A stretch of DNA of 64,000 nucleotides, from assembly GCA_017482005.1 (NCBI GenBank), contig JAFUOI010000010.1, positions 35,645 to 99,644 of the forward strand, read 5' to 3'. A model generated the notes under the pieces. It ran no database searches, was not told the origin of the DNA, and saw only the letters and a list, made by a program, of their open reading frames with translations. This document shows positions 1-7,659 of the stretch, one piece after another. A program made the position numbers and the translations under genes. Source of the DNA: Lachnospiraceae bacterium (GTDB lineage: Bacteria; Bacillota_A; Clostridia; Lachnospirales; Lachnospiraceae). Within the stretch, counting starts at the first letter, position 1, and each line of letters starts with the position of its first letter.

Positions 1-1261
1 CAATGTCATCGCCGTCTTCTACAGGGATTACAAGACATTTTTGTCCATCAATAACCTGGGATTTTACAAGAGAAGCGCGCTCCGGTTTCATGCGGACAAA
101 GACGTCACACAGCTTCGGAGTGTCATCATCTGCGATAACCTCACCGGTATCCGGGTCCACGTAGTTGGTCTTGCCTTCGGAATCCTGTACTTTTGCAAGG
201 GATTCTTTGAGGGAAGCCACTTCGCAGATAAGCTCTTTTTCTTTTTTCTTCTGTTCATTTTTGGCAAGTGCTTTTGTGTCAAGCACTGCATCTGCAGTCG
301 GGAGTTCTTCTGCAAATTCTTCCTCAAATGCTTTTTCAAGTTTTGGAGCAAGTTCTTCAGAAAAATCACATTCTTCCAAAATTGTTTTAAAGGTATCGGA
401 AGTCAGTGTAATCGGCTCTGCATCCGGGTTTTCCGGTTGCTCACGGTCAAGCATATCGCTGATGGATTCCTGAAGGGTGATGAAAACATCATCGGCAAGT
501 ACTTCGTCGTCCGGAATTTGTGCAACAGCTTTCTTAACGATGTCCTGGAAGGATTTTTTCTGCTGGAGTGCCGTTCTTTTGGAACCGCATCCGAGACCGC
601 CTTCCATGAAGGACTTGTGAGGCTCTTTGGCATTTTTTGTGTAATAAACAAGTGCGTGAATGTCACTGCTGCGCTGCGTAAATGCAGGGAAAAGGAAACC
701 GTTCTCCGGTGGAGAAACAATCCAGTCGCGCAGGCGTACACCGATTTTGTTTTCTTCTTCAAGATAACCGAGTCCCGGTTTGGATAGTGTGACGGGACAG
801 ATGGAACAGAGGAGATATTCATAAACTTCCTCCGACTCATCAAGTTTGCGGTTGTCTTCGGTTTTTACCATCACGTCGTAGGCGTCATGATAGAGAAGTA
901 TCAGATAGTTTCCGACATAGTCGTATGTATCAATAATCAAGTCATAGAAGCGGTCCAAAAGTCCTTCCTCTTTCAGGGCACTTGCCTTTAATCCCATGAA
1001 AAACTGTTGTTTACCGCCGGCTTCTTCTTCCTCCCGAGGGAACTCAAGCTCAAGAAGATTGTTTCCGAGCGTTCCGGAGAGAGTTTTCTTGGCAATTTCG
1101 AGATATTTGTAATATTCTTCGTCCGGAAGATTTAAAAATACCTCATTTAATGTTACGACCTTTTCCTTTTGGGAATTGACATAGCACCCGGTCATGCGGG
1201 TAAAGGTACATTGGTCTTTTTTGAATCGTTTTTTCAGTTCTGACAAATCTTTGCGTTGCAT
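1..1261 (-). CDS. DUF4317 family protein (3' end beyond window)
   Basis: The frame reads from an ATG at 1261 to the window edge without a stop, giving about 420 residues, so the C-terminus is cut off. The N-terminal half carries the features I remember for DUF4317 proteins of Lachnospiraceae: a start rich in Lys/Glu, then 'TRMTGCYVNSQKEKV', then a 'KKTLSGTLGNNLLEL' block. The central part has a Gly-Cys-Gly segment followed by a long acidic helical region and a Lys/Glu-rich stretch that looks coiled-coil. No signal peptide or membrane segment is visible, so it is probably cytoplasmic. The function is unknown. It is divergent from fchA-folD across a 160-bp gap. Family assignment is from memory of the motif pattern. 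Confidence 0.75.
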   Translation of the reverse strand, partial: MQRKDLSELKKRFKKDQCTFTRMTGCYVNSQKEKVVTLNEVFLNLPDEEYYKYLEIAKKTLSGTLGNNLLELEFPREEEEAGGKQQFFMGLKASALKEEGLLDRFYDLIIDTYDYVGNYLILLYHDAYDVMVKTEDNRKLDESEEVYEYLLCSICPVTLSKPGLGYLEEENKIGVRLRDWIVSPPENGFLFPAFTQRSSDIHALVYYTKNAKEPHKSFMEGGLGCGSKRTALQQKKSFQDIVKKAVAQIPDDEVLADDVFITLQESISDMLDREQPENPDAEPITLTSDTFKTILEECDFSEELAPKLEKAFEEEFAEELPTADAVLDTKALAKNEQKKKEKELICEVASLKESLAKVQDSEGKTNYVDPDTGEVIADDDTPKLCDVFVRMKPERASLVKSQVIDGQKCLVIPVEDGDDI

Positions 1262-1329
1262 AGGTTAACTCCGTTTCTTTTTTCTACTTCACAGTATAAA
1301 TTTTGAGCGCTTAGATTGCAAGGGAAAAC

Positions 1330-1358
1330 TTGTCCTTAAGATGGTTCTTTGTTATACT
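1330..1358 (+). promoter_or_regulatory. SigA-type promoter for fchA-folD-truA
   Basis: TTGTCC (1330-1335), a 17-nt spacer and TATACT (1353-1358) form a good vegetative promoter in the gap between the DUF4317 gene and fchA. Transcription would start near 1365, leaving a leader of about 57 nt. Confidence 0.6.
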
Positions 1359-1375
1359 GAGAGATAAGTGTGATG

Positions 1376-1401
1376 ATGCGCGGATGGTATCCGGCGCGCA
1401 T
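1376..1401 (+). promoter_or_regulatory. Leader hairpin upstream of fchA
   Basis: ATGCGC at 1376-1381 pairs with GCGCAT at 1396-1401, and GGAT/ATCC can pair inside. The hairpin ends five bases before the AGGAGG ribosome site (1407-1412), so it could modulate translation. It does not resemble the tetrahydrofolate riboswitch. Confidence 0.35.
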
Positions 1402-1421
1402 GGAACAGGAGGAAAAGCAAT

Positions 1422-2051
1422 ATGATGGCAGAAAGTAAAATGAATGATTTTATAAAAGTACTCTCTTCAAGTGAGCCTGTACCGGGAGGCGGCGGTGCAA
1501 GCGGCTATGCTGCGGCGATAGGAATGGCTCTTGGAAATATGGTTGCGAATCTTACCACAGGGAAGAAGAAATATGCCCAGTATCAGGAGGAAATAGAACA
1601 GATTCTTGAGAATGGCGACAGAATCGCCGAGGAGCTGATGACGTTTATGGATAAAGATGCGGAGGCGTTTGAGCCGTTATCTAAGGCATATGGACTACCT
1701 AAGACAACGGAGGAAGAAATCGCAGAGAGAACACGTATTATGGAAGCTGCGCTTAAGGATGCAAGTGAGGCACCCCTTGCGCTGATGGAAAAAATCATGG
1801 AAGCACTTGCGCTTATTCTCCGTCTTTCGGAAATCGGGAGCAGAATCGCAATCAGCGATGCAGGTGTCGGAGCACAGATGTGTAAAGCTGCACTTAACGG
1901 AGCATCTTTAAATGTATTTATCAATACAAAGCTGATGAAAGACAGACAGCTGGCAGAAGCAATGAATGCCAGAGCTGATAAGATGTTAGCCGAGGGTAAC
2001 CAAATGGCAGATGAAGCATATGAAAATGTGGTACGTGCGATTCGCGGATAG
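1422..2051 (+). CDS. fchA: Cyclodeaminase/cyclohydrolase family protein (FchA-like)
   Basis: This 209-residue protein belongs to the formiminotransferase-cyclodeaminase C-terminal family. In clostridia the stand-alone form, FchA, is a methenyl-tetrahydrofolate cyclohydrolase of the one-carbon (Wood-Ljungdahl methyl branch or folate) pathway. The hallmark glycine-rich 'PVPGGGGASGYAAAIG' loop sits at residues ~20-35, and the rest is predicted all-helical, as expected for the family. The start is supported by a perfect AGGAGG at 1407-1412 with a 9-nt spacing; the ATG three bases further on would also serve. folD follows after 55 nt in the same direction. The alternative role, formimino-THF cyclodeaminase in histidine breakdown, is less likely because no histidine-degradation genes are nearby. 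Confidence 0.85.
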   Translation: MMAESKMNDFIKVLSSSEPVPGGGGASGYAAAIGMALGNMVANLTTGKKKYAQYQEEIEQILENGDRIAEELMTFMDKDAEAFEPLSKAYGLPKTTEEEIAERTRIMEAALKDASEAPLALMEKIMEALALILRLSEIGSRIAISDAGVGAQMCKAALNGASLNVFINTKLMKDRQLAEAMNARADKMLAEGNQMADEAYENVVRAIRG

Positions 2052-2106
2052 ACCGGAAATTAATAGTATCAGATTGAAAATAAGATAAAACGGAGGAATC
2101 AAAAAG

Positions 2107-2946
2107 ATGGAATGTTTAAAAGGACTTCCTGTGGCGAAGGCTGTCAATGAACAGATTGCGGAGGAGATGAAGACGTTTGAAGGAGCGTTACCGCATCTTG
2201 CGATTGTGCGTGTCGGTGAAAAACCGGATGATATCGCATACGAACGCGGTGCGGTCAAAAAGATGGAAAAAGTCGGATTTGACTGTACAAAGTTTACTTT
2301 TCCGGAAGATATAACAAACGAAGAGTTTCAGAAGGAATTTGATAAAATTAATGAAAATGATGCCATTGACGGTATCCTGCTTTTGAGACCGCTTCCGAAA
2401 CATCTGGATGAAAAGGCAATTGAGCAACGTATTGATCCTGCAAAGGATTTAGATGGCATTTCACCTTCAAATCTTGCAAAGGTTTATGCGGGGGATGCCA
2501 GCGGATTTGCGCCGTGCACGGCGGAGGCAGTCGTTGAGATGCTGGATTTTGCGGGAATAGATATTACGGGAAAGAGAGTTACGGTTGTCGGCAGAAGTCT
2601 GGTCATCGGAAAGCCGGTTACCATGCTTCTTATGAAGAGAAATGCGACAGTGACCGTATGTCATACAAGGACGGTAGATATGCCTTCCGTATGCCGGAAT
2701 GCAGAGATTATTGTGGCAGCAGCAGGTGTTGCAAAAATGATTACGGCAGATTATGTAGGAAAGGATGCAATCGTAATTGATGTCGGCATTAACGTGGATG
2801 CAGAAGGAAATCTTTGCGGTGATGTGGATTATGATGCTATGGACGGAATTGCATCCGTTGCAACTCCGGTCCCTGGCGGTGTCGGATCTGTGACAACTTC
2901 GGTTTTGGCAAAACATTTATTGAGGGCGGCAAAAAGCAGACGGTAA
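2107..2946 (+). CDS. folD: Methylenetetrahydrofolate dehydrogenase FolD, likely cyclohydrolase-deficient
   Basis: This 279-residue protein has the FolD fold: an N-terminal catalytic domain, then a Rossmann NAD(P)-binding domain with 'VVGRSLVIGKP' at ~180-190 and the C-terminal 'TPVPGGVGSVT' motif. FolD normally oxidises methylene-THF and hydrolyses methenyl-THF. A gapless alignment to the usual Tyr-xxx-Lys motif keeps Tyr45 but places Ala49 at the catalytic lysine. In the 'DGILVQLPLP' motif the glutamine is Leu93 here, reading 'DGILLLRPLP'. The active-site aspartate, Asp116 in 'KDLDG', remains. Lys and Gln at these positions are known to be needed for cyclohydrolase activity, so this enzyme is probably dehydrogenase-only, with the adjacent FchA doing the hydrolysis. 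The C-terminal 'GVGPMT' is also altered, to 'GVGSVT'. Confidence 0.9.
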   Translation: MECLKGLPVAKAVNEQIAEEMKTFEGALPHLAIVRVGEKPDDIAYERGAVKKMEKVGFDCTKFTFPEDITNEEFQKEFDKINENDAIDGILLLRPLPKHLDEKAIEQRIDPAKDLDGISPSNLAKVYAGDASGFAPCTAEAVVEMLDFAGIDITGKRVTVVGRSLVIGKPVTMLLMKRNATVTVCHTRTVDMPSVCRNAEIIVAAAGVAKMITADYVGKDAIVIDVGINVDAEGNLCGDVDYDAMDGIASVATPVPGGVGSVTTSVLAKHLLRAAKSRR

Positions 2947-2970
2947 GATCTGTCTCGGAAGGAGTATTTT

Positions 2971-3717
2971 TTGCAGAAAAATTATAAATTAATGCTTGGT
3001 TATGACGGCAGCAGATATTCCGGCTGGGAACATAAAGAAGGCCGGGATACGATACAGGGGAAGCTGATGCAGGTGTTGCAGCATCTTTCCGAAAAACCGG
3101 TAAATGTTATCGGAGCCGGACGTACGGATGCGGGTGTACATGCAAAGGGAATGGTGGCAAGTGTTATTCTTGATACGGAGCTTAAAGAATCAGAGATATT
3201 GGGTTATGTAAACCACTATTTGCCGGATGATATTGCGGTGTATGCGGTAAATGAAGTGCCGGAGCGGTTTCATGCAAGATACAATGCCACCGGAAAGACA
3301 TACTGTTATACTATTTATGACGGTAGTGTGAAGCCGTTGTTTGACCGCAGATATGTTTGGACGGTGCAGGAAAGATGTGATGTTGACCGTATGAGAGAAG
3401 CAGCGGATTTTCTCATGGGCACTCATGATTATGCGGCTTTTTGTAAAAATCCCGGCAAAAAGAAGTCTACAGTCCGGACGGTAGACCGTTTGGAAATAGT
3501 ACGAAACGGTGATTATGTGACAATGACGTTTCATGGAAATGGGTTTTTACATCATATGGTGCGCATCATGGCAGGAACACTTGTTGAAGTCGGTCTTATG
3601 CGCATGGATCCGGAGCAGGTCGTATCAGCGCTTGAGACAAAAGAGCGCACGCTTTCCGGCGTGACAGCGCCGGCACAGGGACTTACGCTTATGCAGATTG
3701 ATTATCCTGCAAGATAG
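2971..3717 (+). CDS. truA: tRNA pseudouridine(38-40) synthase TruA
   Basis: TruA isomerises U38-U40 in the anticodon stem of tRNAs. The 248-residue protein has the family length, the N-terminal 'YDGSRYSGW' motif and the catalytic 'GAGRTDAGVHA' motif (residues ~49-59), whose Asp is the nucleophile. The C-terminal 'GNGFLHHMVRIMAGTLVEVG' block is also typical. I chose the TTG at 2971 because AAGGAG at 2959-2964 is six bases upstream; the next candidate, ATG 2992, would remove conserved N-terminal residues and lacks a ribosome site. It follows folD by 24 nt, so it is probably in the same transcript. Its 3' end overlaps convergent sigG by 16 bp. Confidence 0.95.
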   Translation: MQKNYKLMLGYDGSRYSGWEHKEGRDTIQGKLMQVLQHLSEKPVNVIGAGRTDAGVHAKGMVASVILDTELKESEILGYVNHYLPDDIAVYAVNEVPERFHARYNATGKTYCYTIYDGSVKPLFDRRYVWTVQERCDVDRMREAADFLMGTHDYAAFCKNPGKKKSTVRTVDRLEIVRNGDYVTMTFHGNGFLHHMVRIMAGTLVEVGLMRMDPEQVVSALETKERTLSGVTAPAQGLTLMQIDYPAR

Positions 3718-4481
3718 TTCCGCATGGTTTTTAGGGCGTTTTTTTCGAGACGGGAAACCTGAGCCTGGGAAATACCGATCATGTCGGCGACTTCCATTTG
3801 GGTTTTCCCTTCAAAAAAGCGGAGAGAGATAATCTCGTGTTCCCGACTGTTCAGGCGTTTCATTGCTTCAGATAAAGAGAGAGATTCAATCCAGTTCTCC
3901 TCTTTATTTTTTTTGTCACTGATTTGATCCATGACGTAGAGTGTATCTCCGCCTTCCGTGTAGATCGGTTCGCTCAGGCTCATGGGATTTTGCATGGCAT
4001 CAAGTGCATACGTAATATCTTCCTTTGAAATGCCGATTTCAGCAGATAACTCTTCGATAGTGGGCTCTTTTTGGTTTTGTTTTGTCATATATTCACGTGC
4101 ACAGATGGCCTTGTATGCAATGTCTTTGAGAGAACGTGATACGCGCAGAGGGCTGTTATCCCGCAGATGACGGCGTATTTCTCCGATAATCATCGGAACG
4201 GCATAGGTTGAAAACTTAACGCCGAGACTGCAGTCAAAATTATCAATGGCTTTAATCAGTCCGATGCAGCCGATTTGAAATAAATCATCCACGTTTTCGG
4301 ATGCGTTTGAAAAACGCCGGATTACACTGAGAACAAGTCGGAGATTTCCTTCGATATATTGAAGGCGGGCTTCTTCGTCCCCCGATTTGATGCGTTCAAA
4401 AAGTTCTGCCTGCCGGGATGCTTCCATAAGCGGAAGCTTGGCAGTATTAACACCGCAGATTTCTACTTTTCCCTGTGCCAT
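3702..4481 (-). CDS. sigG: Sporulation sigma factor SigG
   Basis: SigG is the late forespore-specific RNA polymerase sigma factor. The N-terminus 'KVEICGVNTAKLP' is the SigG signature, followed by region 2 ('VDDLFQIGCIGLIKAIDNF', 'KFSTYAVPMIIGEIRRHLRDN') and region 4 with the helix-turn-helix 'MEVADMIGISQAQVSRLEK'. A GTG at 4487 is in frame, but the ribosome site AGGAGG (4491-4496 on this strand) lies 9 bases from the ATG at 4481 and only 3 from the GTG, so I use 4481 (259 residues). It indicates an endospore former. No sigE or spoIIGA is adjacent, unlike in Bacillus. The stop lies inside the end of truA. Confidence 0.93.
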   Translation of the reverse strand: MAQGKVEICGVNTAKLPLMEASRQAELFERIKSGDEEARLQYIEGNLRLVLSVIRRFSNASENVDDLFQIGCIGLIKAIDNFDCSLGVKFSTYAVPMIIGEIRRHLRDNSPLRVSRSLKDIAYKAICAREYMTKQNQKEPTIEELSAEIGISKEDITYALDAMQNPMSLSEPIYTEGGDTLYVMDQISDKKNKEENWIESLSLSEAMKRLNSREHEIISLRFFEGKTQMEVADMIGISQAQVSRLEKNALKTMRNYLAG

Positions 4482-4618
4482 TGCCACATTCCTCCTGTTT
4501 CATTCTGATATTGAAAGCATGTGCAGGAACAGAGGATTTTATGCAGGGAAACAGAAAGATTAAAGGTAGTAAAAAAACGTGTTTTATGGTAAAATTCTGA
4601 AAAAGGGGGAAACAGGGT

Positions 4619-6859
4619 ATGAGTTATAATATAGAATTTCAGATCAGTGCGCTCATGATGATGATTGTGATCGTGATTGTTTTCTATTCAAAAAAACGCT
4701 ATGGCTCGCTGGAGAACCGGCTGTACGGATATATGATTATTGTTGTACTTCTGCTTGTGATTTCAGACATCTCCAGTGTTATCACTCTGGCAACGCCTGA
4801 TAAATATCCGAAACTGACGAGTTTTCTTGGTTATACATATTTGGTTGTGATGCATCTGTTTATTACATGTATGTGCATGTATACAACGGCAATGAATGTT
4901 AAAGGGAAATTAAGAAATGCGCCCCGTGTCACCCGGTTTTTCTTTTGGCTTTGGCCGTCGGTAGAATTTATTGCAATTGTGGTTACCTGTTGTCTGGATT
5001 TGTATCCGATGGGATACGGAAGACATGTATATACTACCGGTTCTGCGGTTTCTTTCAGCTATGCAGTCGGTGCGGTTGCGATTGTCTATATGGTTATGTA
5101 TGCACTGATTAACAGAAAAAACATACGTCTGCGGCAACAGTTTCCGATTTACCTGTATGCAGCAGTGGAGGGATTCATGGTCATTATGCAGAATACGAAC
5201 CGTTTTCTGCTTCTGTCTACCTTTGCTACTGTAATTGTGATGTATATTATGTATTTTACCCTTGAAAATCCGGATTTGCAGATGATTGAAGCGTTGAATA
5301 CTGCAAAAGTAGATGCAGAGAATGCGAACCGCGCCAAAACGATGTTCCTTGCCAATATGAGTCATGAAATCAGGACTCCTATTAATACCATCCTTGGAAT
5401 GGATGAGATGATTTTGAGAGAATCTGAGTCTGAGGAGGTTGCGGAGTATGCCGGAAATATCAAAAGAGCAGGAAAGGCACTACTTTCTATCGTAAATGAT
5501 GTGCTTGATTTTTCGAAGATAGAGTCCGGTAAAATGGAACTTGTGGAAACAGAGTACCGCATTTTGGATTCTTGTTCCGATATGGTAAATTTGATGCAGA
5601 TGAGAGCTTCCGAAAAAGGGCTTCATTTTGTTGTTGATATGGATTCCGAAATGCCGAGGGTGTTGATTGGAGATGAAGTACGAATTCGCCAGATTGTGAT
5701 GAACCTGCTTACCAACGCTGTCAAATACACGGATGAGGGGGAAGTGGTGTTGGATGTGCGTCATACAAAGATCAGCGAGAGTGCAGTGTGTCTTTGTGTG
5801 GAAGTAAGAGATACCGGACGCGGAATTTTGGAAGAGGATATTCCGAAATTATACCAGTCGTTCCAGCGTATTGACGAAAACAGAAATCGTAATATAGAAG
5901 GAACAGGACTTGGACTTACCATTGTCCAAAATCTTCTTGAATTGATGAACAGTGAACTTCGTGTGCAAAGTACCTATGGAAAAGGTTCCATATTTTCTTT
6001 TGAAATCATTCAAAAGGTAGTGGATTGGGAGCCGGTAGGCGACATAAAAAATACAATCTCTATGCAGGATGCAGGGGAGGAACGATATATCTGGGCACCG
6101 AAGGCAACCATCCTTGTGACGGACGATAATGTTATGAACCTGGCGGTTGTCCGCGGACTGTTGAAGCGAACGGGTGTGCAGTTGTATGTGGCTTCCTGCG
6201 GACAGGAAACGATTGCACTTGTAAAAGAGCATAAGTTTGATATTGTATTTTTGGATCATATGATGCCTGAGATGGATGGCATTGAAACGTATCGGGAGAT
6301 CCGCCGAATGTGGAATTCCGGAGAGCGTCTCATGACAACGAAAGAGACACCGTTCCTCATTCTGACGGCAAATGCGGTGGCAGGAGCCAAGGAAATGTAT
6401 TTACAGGAAGGATTTTTTGATTATATCAGTAAACCGGTGGATGCCAAACGTTTGGAAACGGTTCTTCGCATGTATCTTCCAAAAGAATATATTGAACACA
6501 GAGTTGAACGGGTACAGAAATCTAAAGTATTAAATGAAACGGATATAAGGGCGCAAGACCCGGAAACTTTGGCGGCGCAAGCCGATATGACTTCATATTT
6601 TATGGCGATGTCGGAGCGGCGTAAAAGGCAACTGTCTCATAGCATGGAGAAGGGAAACATGACAGAAATATGCCTGCTCTGCCGAGATGTCCGGTGCAAT
6701 GTGCAGGCTATGGAGGGGACGGAAGAGACGCAGAAGTTTATTGCGGTGCTAAAGGATATGGAACAGATGGCACGCAGGGGAGAGGGAGAGAAGCTTATTG
6801 GTCAGCAAACTGAGTTGATGCAGATATGGGAAAAAATAGAGTTAGGAGCAGCTGTATGA
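4619..6859 (+). CDS. Membrane hybrid histidine kinase/response regulator
   Basis: This 746-residue sensor has about six or seven hydrophobic segments in residues 1-215, resembling 7TM-type sensor input domains. The kinase core follows: His249 in 'FLANMSHEIRTPINT', an N box 'NLLTNAVKYTDEG', and 'GTGLGLTIV'. A receiver domain covers ~495-620, with the phospho-acceptor Asp546 in 'FLDHMMPEMDG' and the conserved Lys in 'DYISKPVD'. The last ~90 residues are helical like a histidine phosphotransfer (Hpt) domain, but I see no Hpt histidine; the matching segment reads 'CRDVRCNVQAMEG'. The signal is unknown. It overlaps the next gene by 4 bp (ATGA), implying coupled translation with a secreted CAP protein. 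An extended -10 (TGGTAAAAT, ending at 4595) may be its promoter. Confidence 0.92.
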   Translation: MSYNIEFQISALMMMIVIVIVFYSKKRYGSLENRLYGYMIIVVLLLVISDISSVITLATPDKYPKLTSFLGYTYLVVMHLFITCMCMYTTAMNVKGKLRNAPRVTRFFFWLWPSVEFIAIVVTCCLDLYPMGYGRHVYTTGSAVSFSYAVGAVAIVYMVMYALINRKNIRLRQQFPIYLYAAVEGFMVIMQNTNRFLLLSTFATVIVMYIMYFTLENPDLQMIEALNTAKVDAENANRAKTMFLANMSHEIRTPINTILGMDEMILRESESEEVAEYAGNIKRAGKALLSIVNDVLDFSKIESGKMELVETEYRILDSCSDMVNLMQMRASEKGLHFVVDMDSEMPRVLIGDEVRIRQIVMNLLTNAVKYTDEGEVVLDVRHTKISESAVCLCVEVRDTGRGILEEDIPKLYQSFQRIDENRNRNIEGTGLGLTIVQNLLELMNSELRVQSTYGKGSIFSFEIIQKVVDWEPVGDIKNTISMQDAGEERYIWAPKATILVTDDNVMNLAVVRGLLKRTGVQLYVASCGQETIALVKEHKFDIVFLDHMMPEMDGIETYREIRRMWNSGERLMTTKETPFLILTANAVAGAKEMYLQEGFFDYISKPVDAKRLETVLRMYLPKEYIEHRVERVQKSKVLNETDIRAQDPETLAAQADMTSYFMAMSERRKRQLSHSMEKGNMTEICLLCRDVRCNVQAMEGTEETQKFIAVLKDMEQMARRGEGEKLIGQQTELMQIWEKIELGAAV

Positions 6860-7563
6860 GAGAGAAGAAAGAGAAAAGACGAGTGATGTATGCGGTAATG
6901 CTGATAATTATGATTCCGATGTTGTTGTGTATGACAAATCCGGTGCAGGCAAAGGCTGCAAAGATGAAACTTAATGTGAGTAAAAAGACGATTGTCATCG
7001 GAAGCACATACAAACTAAAGGTGCAAAATACCTCAAAGAAGGTAAAGTGGTCATCATCCAATAAAAAGGTTGCGACAGTGACATCCGGTGGAAAAGTGAC
7101 AGCGAAAAAAGCAGGTACGACTACCATTACCGCTAAAGTGGGAAAGAAAAAAATGGAATGTACCATTAAGGTAATCACAAAGCAGACTTCTTACCGCAAT
7201 AAGTTGATTAAGTTGATAAATAAGGATAGACGACGTTACGGTTTTTCTTCCTTTGATAAGAATTCGTTGCTTCATGCAGCAGCACAGAAACGAGCGAAAG
7301 AACTGTCAAAGAAATTTTCACATAAACGTCCTAACGGTGATAAGTGGACATCTGCTATCAGTATGAAATATGATTTTAAACGTGCGGCAGAAAATATTGC
7401 ATGTGATTTTGCAAAGCCGGAGCAGGTAGTCGATGCGTGGATGGACAAAGCTTCCACTAAGGCAAAGATTATCAGCAAGCAGTACGACGAGATTGGTGTT
7501 GGTGTTTATCTTGCACCGGACGGTTATTTGTATTGGTGTGCAATCTTTGCAAAGGAAAAATAG
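6856..7563 (+). CDS. Secreted Big2-CAP domain protein
   Basis: The ATG at 6856 overlaps the kinase stop (ATGA) and has AGGAG at 6844-6848, so I prefer it to a longer in-frame start. The 235-residue product begins with a basic stretch and a hydrophobic signal peptide ending near 'NPVQAKA'. Next comes a bacterial Ig-like (Big2) domain at ~33-105 ('VKWSSSNKKVATVTSGGKVT'), then a CAP/SCP domain at ~110-235 with 'AAENIA', 'VVDAWMDKASTKAKI' and 'YDEIGVGVY'. CAP domains are extracellular; some bind sterols or lipids and others are wall-associated. The protein is very lysine-rich. Translational coupling to the hybrid kinase suggests they are made together, which is an inference only. Confidence 0.88.
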   Translation: MREKKEKRRVMYAVMLIIMIPMLLCMTNPVQAKAAKMKLNVSKKTIVIGSTYKLKVQNTSKKVKWSSSNKKVATVTSGGKVTAKKAGTTTITAKVGKKKMECTIKVITKQTSYRNKLIKLINKDRRRYGFSSFDKNSLLHAAAQKRAKELSKKFSHKRPNGDKWTSAISMKYDFKRAAENIACDFAKPEQVVDAWMDKASTKAKIISKQYDEIGVGVYLAPDGYLYWCAIFAKEK

Positions 7564-7585
7564 AATGGAATAAGCAGAATAATGA

Positions 7586-7620
7586 AAAGCCGGGCAACTT
7601 GAGATGTGTTGCCCGGCTTT
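7586..7620. terminator. Bidirectional intrinsic terminator
   Basis: A 13-bp perfect stem (7586-7598 with 7608-7620, GC-rich core GCCGGGC) has A-runs on the left and T-runs on the right. It lies between the CAP gene (+) and the GH3 gene (-) and can serve both. Confidence 0.85.
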
Positions 7621-7659
7621 ACGTTATTTGTGCGTCGTGACGCGTTGTGAAGCATCGAA

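Noticed and set aside
41..787. 248-residue plus-strand frame
   Set aside because: Antisense of the DUF4317 gene; Phe/Cys-rich and no homology.
1359..1421. Tetrahydrofolate riboswitch before fchA-folD
   Set aside because: The leader is short and has only one simple hairpin, without the conserved riboswitch core.
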